Below, piece after piece: positions 60,214-64,000 of a DNA stretch of 64,000 bases (the first letter of the stretch is position 1; the number at the start of each line of letters is the position of its first letter). The notes beneath the pieces were generated by a model, which did not search any database, was not told where the DNA came from, and saw only the letters and a program-made list of their open reading frames with translations. Source of the DNA: Nitrospira sp. (GTDB lineage: Bacteria; Nitrospirota; Nitrospiria; Nitrospirales; Nitrospiraceae); NCBI GenBank assembly GCA_016873435.1, contig VGXF01000003.1, forward strand, positions 62,001-126,000. Reading direction: 5' to 3'. Position numbers and translations under genes: made by a program.

Positions 60214-61053
60214 ATGCCGGACATTGGGTTCGTCAACGGCCGCTTCAGTCCGCTCGCGGAAGCGACCGTCTCTGTGGAAGACCGCGGCTTCCAGTTCGGC
60301 GACGGCATCTACGAAGTCCTCCGCACCTACCACGGCATGCTCTTTCATCTCGATGCGCACCTGGCCCGGCTGGAGCGCAGCGCGCAGGCCATCGAACTGC
60401 CGCTGCTCTGGACGCGTTCACAGTGGGCGGCCTATGTACAGGAAGGCGTCACACGCGCCGGCTACCCTGAGAGCAAGGTTTACCTGCAACTGACACGCGG
60501 GGCGGCGCCGCGCGACCATGCTTTCCCGGTCTCAGCGAACCCGACCGCCGTCATAACCGTGCGTGCAATGAAACCGATGGATTCGGCCATTCAAACATCC
60601 GGCGTCTCCGTCATGACCTTGGACGACTGGCGCTGGGGCCGCTGCGACATCAAAAGCGTCAATTTGCTGCCCAACGTCATGGCCCGGCAGAAGGCTAAAC
60701 AGGCGGGCGCCTTCGAAGCCCTGTTTGTGCGAAACGGCCAGGTGACCGAAGGCGCGGTCAGCAACGTGATGATCGTCCAGGCCGGCCGCGTCAGTACAGC
60801 ACCGGAAGGCGAGCGTATTCTCTCCGGCGTCACGCGGACGCTCGTGCTGGAGCTCGCCCGGAAGGAAGGTATCCCCGTCGAAGAGCGCTTCGTCACGCTA
60901 AGTGAATTGCTCAAGGCTGACGAAGTCTTCCTCAGCGGCACCACCGTCGAAGTGCTCCCTGTCATTCGCGTAGACAATCAACCGATCGGCTCCGGCACGC
61001 CGGGCGCTATTACGCGGAAGCTCCAAGCCGGTTTCAGACGTCTTACTGGATAG
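60214..61053 (+). CDS. Class IV aminotransferase (D-amino-acid / branched-chain type)
   Basis: The product has 279 residues. The PLP lysine is expected in DIKSVNLLPNV. Other markers are VEDRGFQFGDGIYEVLRTY, GQVTEGAVSNVMIVQAG, ERILSGVTRTLVLELARKEG and ADEVFLSGTTVEVLPV, which together point to the D-alanine aminotransferase branch (or branched-chain aminotransferases or aminodeoxychorismate lyase). The N-terminus MPDIGFVNGRF is normal. A heptamer-type element precedes it. Confidence 0.88.
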   Translation: MPDIGFVNGRFSPLAEATVSVEDRGFQFGDGIYEVLRTYHGMLFHLDAHLARLERSAQAIELPLLWTRSQWAAYVQEGVTRAGYPESKVYLQLTRGAAPRDHAFPVSANPTAVITVRAMKPMDSAIQTSGVSVMTLDDWRWGRCDIKSVNLLPNVMARQKAKQAGAFEALFVRNGQVTEGAVSNVMIVQAGRVSTAPEGERILSGVTRTLVLELARKEGIPVEERFVTLSELLKADEVFLSGTTVEVLPVIRVDNQPIGSGTPGAITRKLQAGFRRLTG

Positions 61054-61128
61054 GCGCCAGTTAAAAAAGATCAAGGAAGCCGGGGGGCGCGGCGGTCGTG
61101 GGCAGGAGAGTGGAAACTGACTGACGCC

Positions 61129-61147
61129 CCGTGATCGCCGATCACGG
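61129..61147. promoter_or_regulatory. 19-base palindrome in the gap before rimP (operator candidate)
   Basis: CCGTGATCG-C-CGATCACGG is a perfect inverted repeat of nine bases around one central base. It lies 195 bases before the rimP start and 75 bases after the aminotransferase gene. No protein is known to me to bind it; it may be an operator or just a hairpin. Confidence 0.35.
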
Positions 61148-61280
61148 TGGAAGGAATTTCAAAAGGCGTCTGTCCGCGATCGCCCGACAGGGTCGCTTCG
61201 AAAGGCACGGAAGTGGCCCGGCGCGCCGCCCCTTCTCTGCTTGCCTTCATCCCCCCAACATGGTAGGTTGTGCCACGTGA

Positions 61281-61307
61281 AAGTGGGCCTCTGGCCCACT
61301 TTTTGTT
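61281..61307 (+). terminator. Terminator-like hairpin in the leader of rimP-nusA-infB
   Basis: AAGTGGGCC (61281-61289) pairs perfectly with GGCCCACTT (61293-61301) across a loop of three, followed by a T-rich run (61300-61307). It is 16 bases ahead of the rimP start. Such a structure in front of rimP-nusA can act as an attenuator that NusA itself influences. Confidence 0.65.
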
Positions 61308-61323
61308 TGAGGCGAGCGCACAG

Positions 61324-61839
61324 ATGAGCTGGAGCACGCAGGAGCCGGCCGATCGGGCCAGGGGGCGCGAGGCCCAGTTCATTGCCGAGCGCGTCCGGAC
61401 CATTGCCGATCCCATCGCCCGCGCGCTGGGTGTCCACGTGGTGGACGTCGAATGTGTCGGCCAGGGGCAGCGGACGCTGGTCCGGGTCTTCCTTGACACG
61501 CCGGGCGGCGTGAGCCTGAACGAATGCGAACAGGTGCACGTGTCGCTGGGCCATGCGCTGGACATCGAGGATCCGATCGCGCATGCCTACACGCTCGAAG
61601 TTTCGTCCCCGGGGCTCGACCGGCCCTTCAAGCGTCGCGAACAGTACCATCGGGCCTTGGGCACGCCGGTCAACCTTAAGCTCCGGACCCCGATCAACGG
61701 GCAGTGGCGAGTGATCGGCACGCTGCGCGAGGTGCGCGACGAGGGGGTCACGCTCGCGGTGGAGGAGAAGAAGACGGAGCAGCTTGTGCCCCTGACGTGG
61801 GACCAAATTGCGGAAGGACGTCCGCACGTAACGTTTTGA
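61324..61839 (+). CDS. rimP: Ribosome maturation factor RimP
   Basis: The product has 171 residues in the order of RimP: an N-terminal domain with HVVDVECVGQGQRTLVRVF and GGVSLNECEQVHVSLG, then the conserved YTLEVSSPGLDRPFKRREQY and a C-terminal SH3-like domain. RimP binds the 30S subunit late in its maturation. ATG 61324 starts the rimP-nusA-infB operon; upstream in the same frame lies the leader hairpin. Confidence 0.95.
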   Translation: MSWSTQEPADRARGREAQFIAERVRTIADPIARALGVHVVDVECVGQGQRTLVRVFLDTPGGVSLNECEQVHVSLGHALDIEDPIAHAYTLEVSSPGLDRPFKRREQYHRALGTPVNLKLRTPINGQWRVIGTLREVRDEGVTLAVEEKKTEQLVPLTWDQIAEGRPHVTF

Positions 61840-61882
61840 GAACGAGACAGCACCGCAGTGATTAGCAAGTGAGGACGAGACC

Positions 61883-63046
<1,164 letters not shown>

Positions 63047-63226
63047 GAGGATGCTGGCCAAGACCTCCGACGGCGTTGTCGCATGGCGCGAAGGCGCACC
63101 GTACGCGAAGACGTACGCCCCGCGCTCTTGCTCGATGCGGCCTTGCGGGCAGGTCTTGTTGAGCATCCAGGGCCAACTAAGATTTCTAAACGTTCACGAT
63201 TGAGGAGCCGTAGGTAGCAAGAAACC

Positions 63227-64000
63227 ATGTCCGGCACCAGAGTGCATGACCTCGCCAAGCAGCTTGGGATGGAGAGCAAGGCATTGCTCGCCGATCTCAA
63301 GAAGCTGGGCATCGCCGTGAAGTCGCACAGCAGCACGCTGGACGATGACACCGTGCAGACGGTGACGAAGAAGCTGGGCGGCGCCCAGCCCGCCGCGCAG
63401 GATGCGACCAAGCCGGCAGCGAAGAAAGCCGCGGTCGTGACGAGGGACGGGAAGCCCGCACCGGCTTCTGTCGAAGACCCTCCCAAGGCCGACAAGAAGC
63501 GGCTCCTCTTCAAAAAGAAAAAGGATGACGAACTGGTTGCGGAACCGGAAACAGCGCCGCAGCCGATGTCGCCGATGCACCCGGCTCCCCAGCCGGTGGT
63601 CGAGCCGGAGGGGCCCGCAGCGGTCGTCGAGCAGCCAACTCCCGCACCGGCACCGGCTAGCGCACCCGCACAAACCGCAGCTCCTATCGCTGCACCGGCC
63701 GCTCCCGCGCCAGCGGCCGACATTGCTGGGCGGAAGAAGCCGGAACTGGGGCCGGTTCCGGACGAAGGCCTTAAGGACAAGCTCAAAAAGAGCAAAAAGA
63801 CCGGACGGGTGAAGGACGAGGACGATCTGCGGTTCCGAGCAGATGCGGCCCGCTGGCAGGACCTGCGCGCGATCCCCATCCATCGCCGCGAGGACCGCTC
63901 CCGCCATCAGCCGGTTTCGACCGTCACCGAGATCACCAAGCCTCGGCAGAAGGCCGTGAAGCTCACGGCCGGGCTCACCGTGAAGGAATTTTCAGAAGTG
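63227..64000 (+). CDS. infB: Translation initiation factor IF-2, N-terminal part (cut by window end)
   Basis: The first 258 residues of IF-2 are visible. The IF2_N-type start (VHDLAKQLGMESKALLADL) is followed by a long Ala/Pro/Lys-rich linker, then a second IF2_N-like region beginning KLTAGLTVKEFSEV at the window edge. The GTPase domain would follow outside. IF-2 places the initiator tRNA on the ribosome. The gap from nusA (180 bases) has a 50-codon frame (63051-63203) but no clear ylxR-like gene. Confidence 0.93.
   Translation, partial: MSGTRVHDLAKQLGMESKALLADLKKLGIAVKSHSSTLDDDTVQTVTKKLGGAQPAAQDATKPAAKKAAVVTRDGKPAPASVEDPPKADKKRLLFKKKKDDELVAEPETAPQPMSPMHPAPQPVVEPEGPAAVVEQPTPAPAPASAPAQTAAPIAAPAAPAPAADIAGRKKPELGPVPDEGLKDKLKKSKKTGRVKDEDDLRFRADAARWQDLRAIPIHRREDRSRHQPVSTVTEITKPRQKAVKLTAGLTVKEFSEV

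Noticed and set aside
63051-63203. ylxR-like gene between nusA and infB
   Set aside because: The 50-codon frame lacks the cysteine and GRGAY-type pattern of YlxR and has no good ribosome-binding site.

Overview
The window reads as chromosomal DNA of a GC-rich Gram-negative bacterium with dense, short-spaced genes. Outer-membrane functions (an LptE-type lipoprotein, MlaA/VacJ, several lipoboxes) sit beside c-type cytochrome, cupredoxin, Rieske, SUMF1-domain and DsrE/TusA proteins. This mix, with the leuS-lptE-holA order and the style of the short intergenic repeats, reminds me of Nitrospirota (Nitrospira-like). That is an inference from gene content; no marker in the window proves it.

Layout. 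0-5 kb: M16 peptidase pair, macro-domain protein, HTH/metallo-beta-lactamase fusion, M50 protease and a 3' remnant of an M20 peptidase. 4.9-10 kb (mostly minus): a secreted unknown, a di-haem peroxidase/small protein/cupredoxin operon, and Der. 10-16 kb: YrfG-like nucleotidase, methyltransferase, LeuS-LptE-HolA, with rpsT convergent. 16-20 kb: pyrF, tRNA-His, then a probable acquired islet (DUF429, umuD, umuC, decayed sequence). 20-28 kb: RlmI-like methyltransferase, RRM protein, FKBP isomerase, methyltransferase, AIM24-like protein, M48 protease, MlaA, YceI and a Rieske oxygenase. 28-36 kb: LolA-like protein, two SUMF1-fold proteins (one coupled to a HemD-like protein), glyoxalase-fold and metallo-beta-lactamase-fold proteins, UDP-glucuronate epimerase and a HAD phosphatase. 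35.7-42.6 kb: a Kef-type antiporter whose C-terminal domain lies out of frame, DsrE2-TusA, an unknown gene coupled to a GIY-YIG-like gene, FtcD, rpsU, Nth and a second DsrE protein. 42.7-48.6 kb: PolA with a degenerate proofreading domain, an alpha/beta-hydrolase-like protein lacking its nucleophile and a phosphodiesterase-fold protein lacking most metal ligands. 48.6-53.9 kb: five consecutive HEAT-repeat proteins. 54-61 kb: Ugd, CBS protein, membrane-fused spermidine-synthase-like protein, cupredoxin, ferredoxin, DUF192, Rieske ferredoxin, chagasin-like inhibitor and a class IV aminotransferase. 61.3 kb to the end: rimP-nusA-infB, with infB cut by the window edge.

How the genes work together. 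Translation and replication housekeeping (leuS, der, rpsT, rpsU, rimP-nusA-infB, holA, polA, nth) is interleaved with envelope maintenance (lptE, mlaA, M48, M50, FKBP) and redox or metal proteins. Ugd and the 4-epimerase could together make UDP-galacturonate. DsrE2-TusA, with the separate DsrE protein, points to sulfur-carrier traffic.

The strongest candidates for something undescribed are the five-gene HEAT-repeat locus, whose products mostly end in a shared Leu-Gly-aromatic cap, and a family of intergenic elements built from degenerate 6- or 7-base units, several with inverted arms. Other points of interest are the SUMF1/HemD-like pair and the two probable pseudoenzymes. No CRISPR array, rRNA gene or complete insertion sequence was seen.
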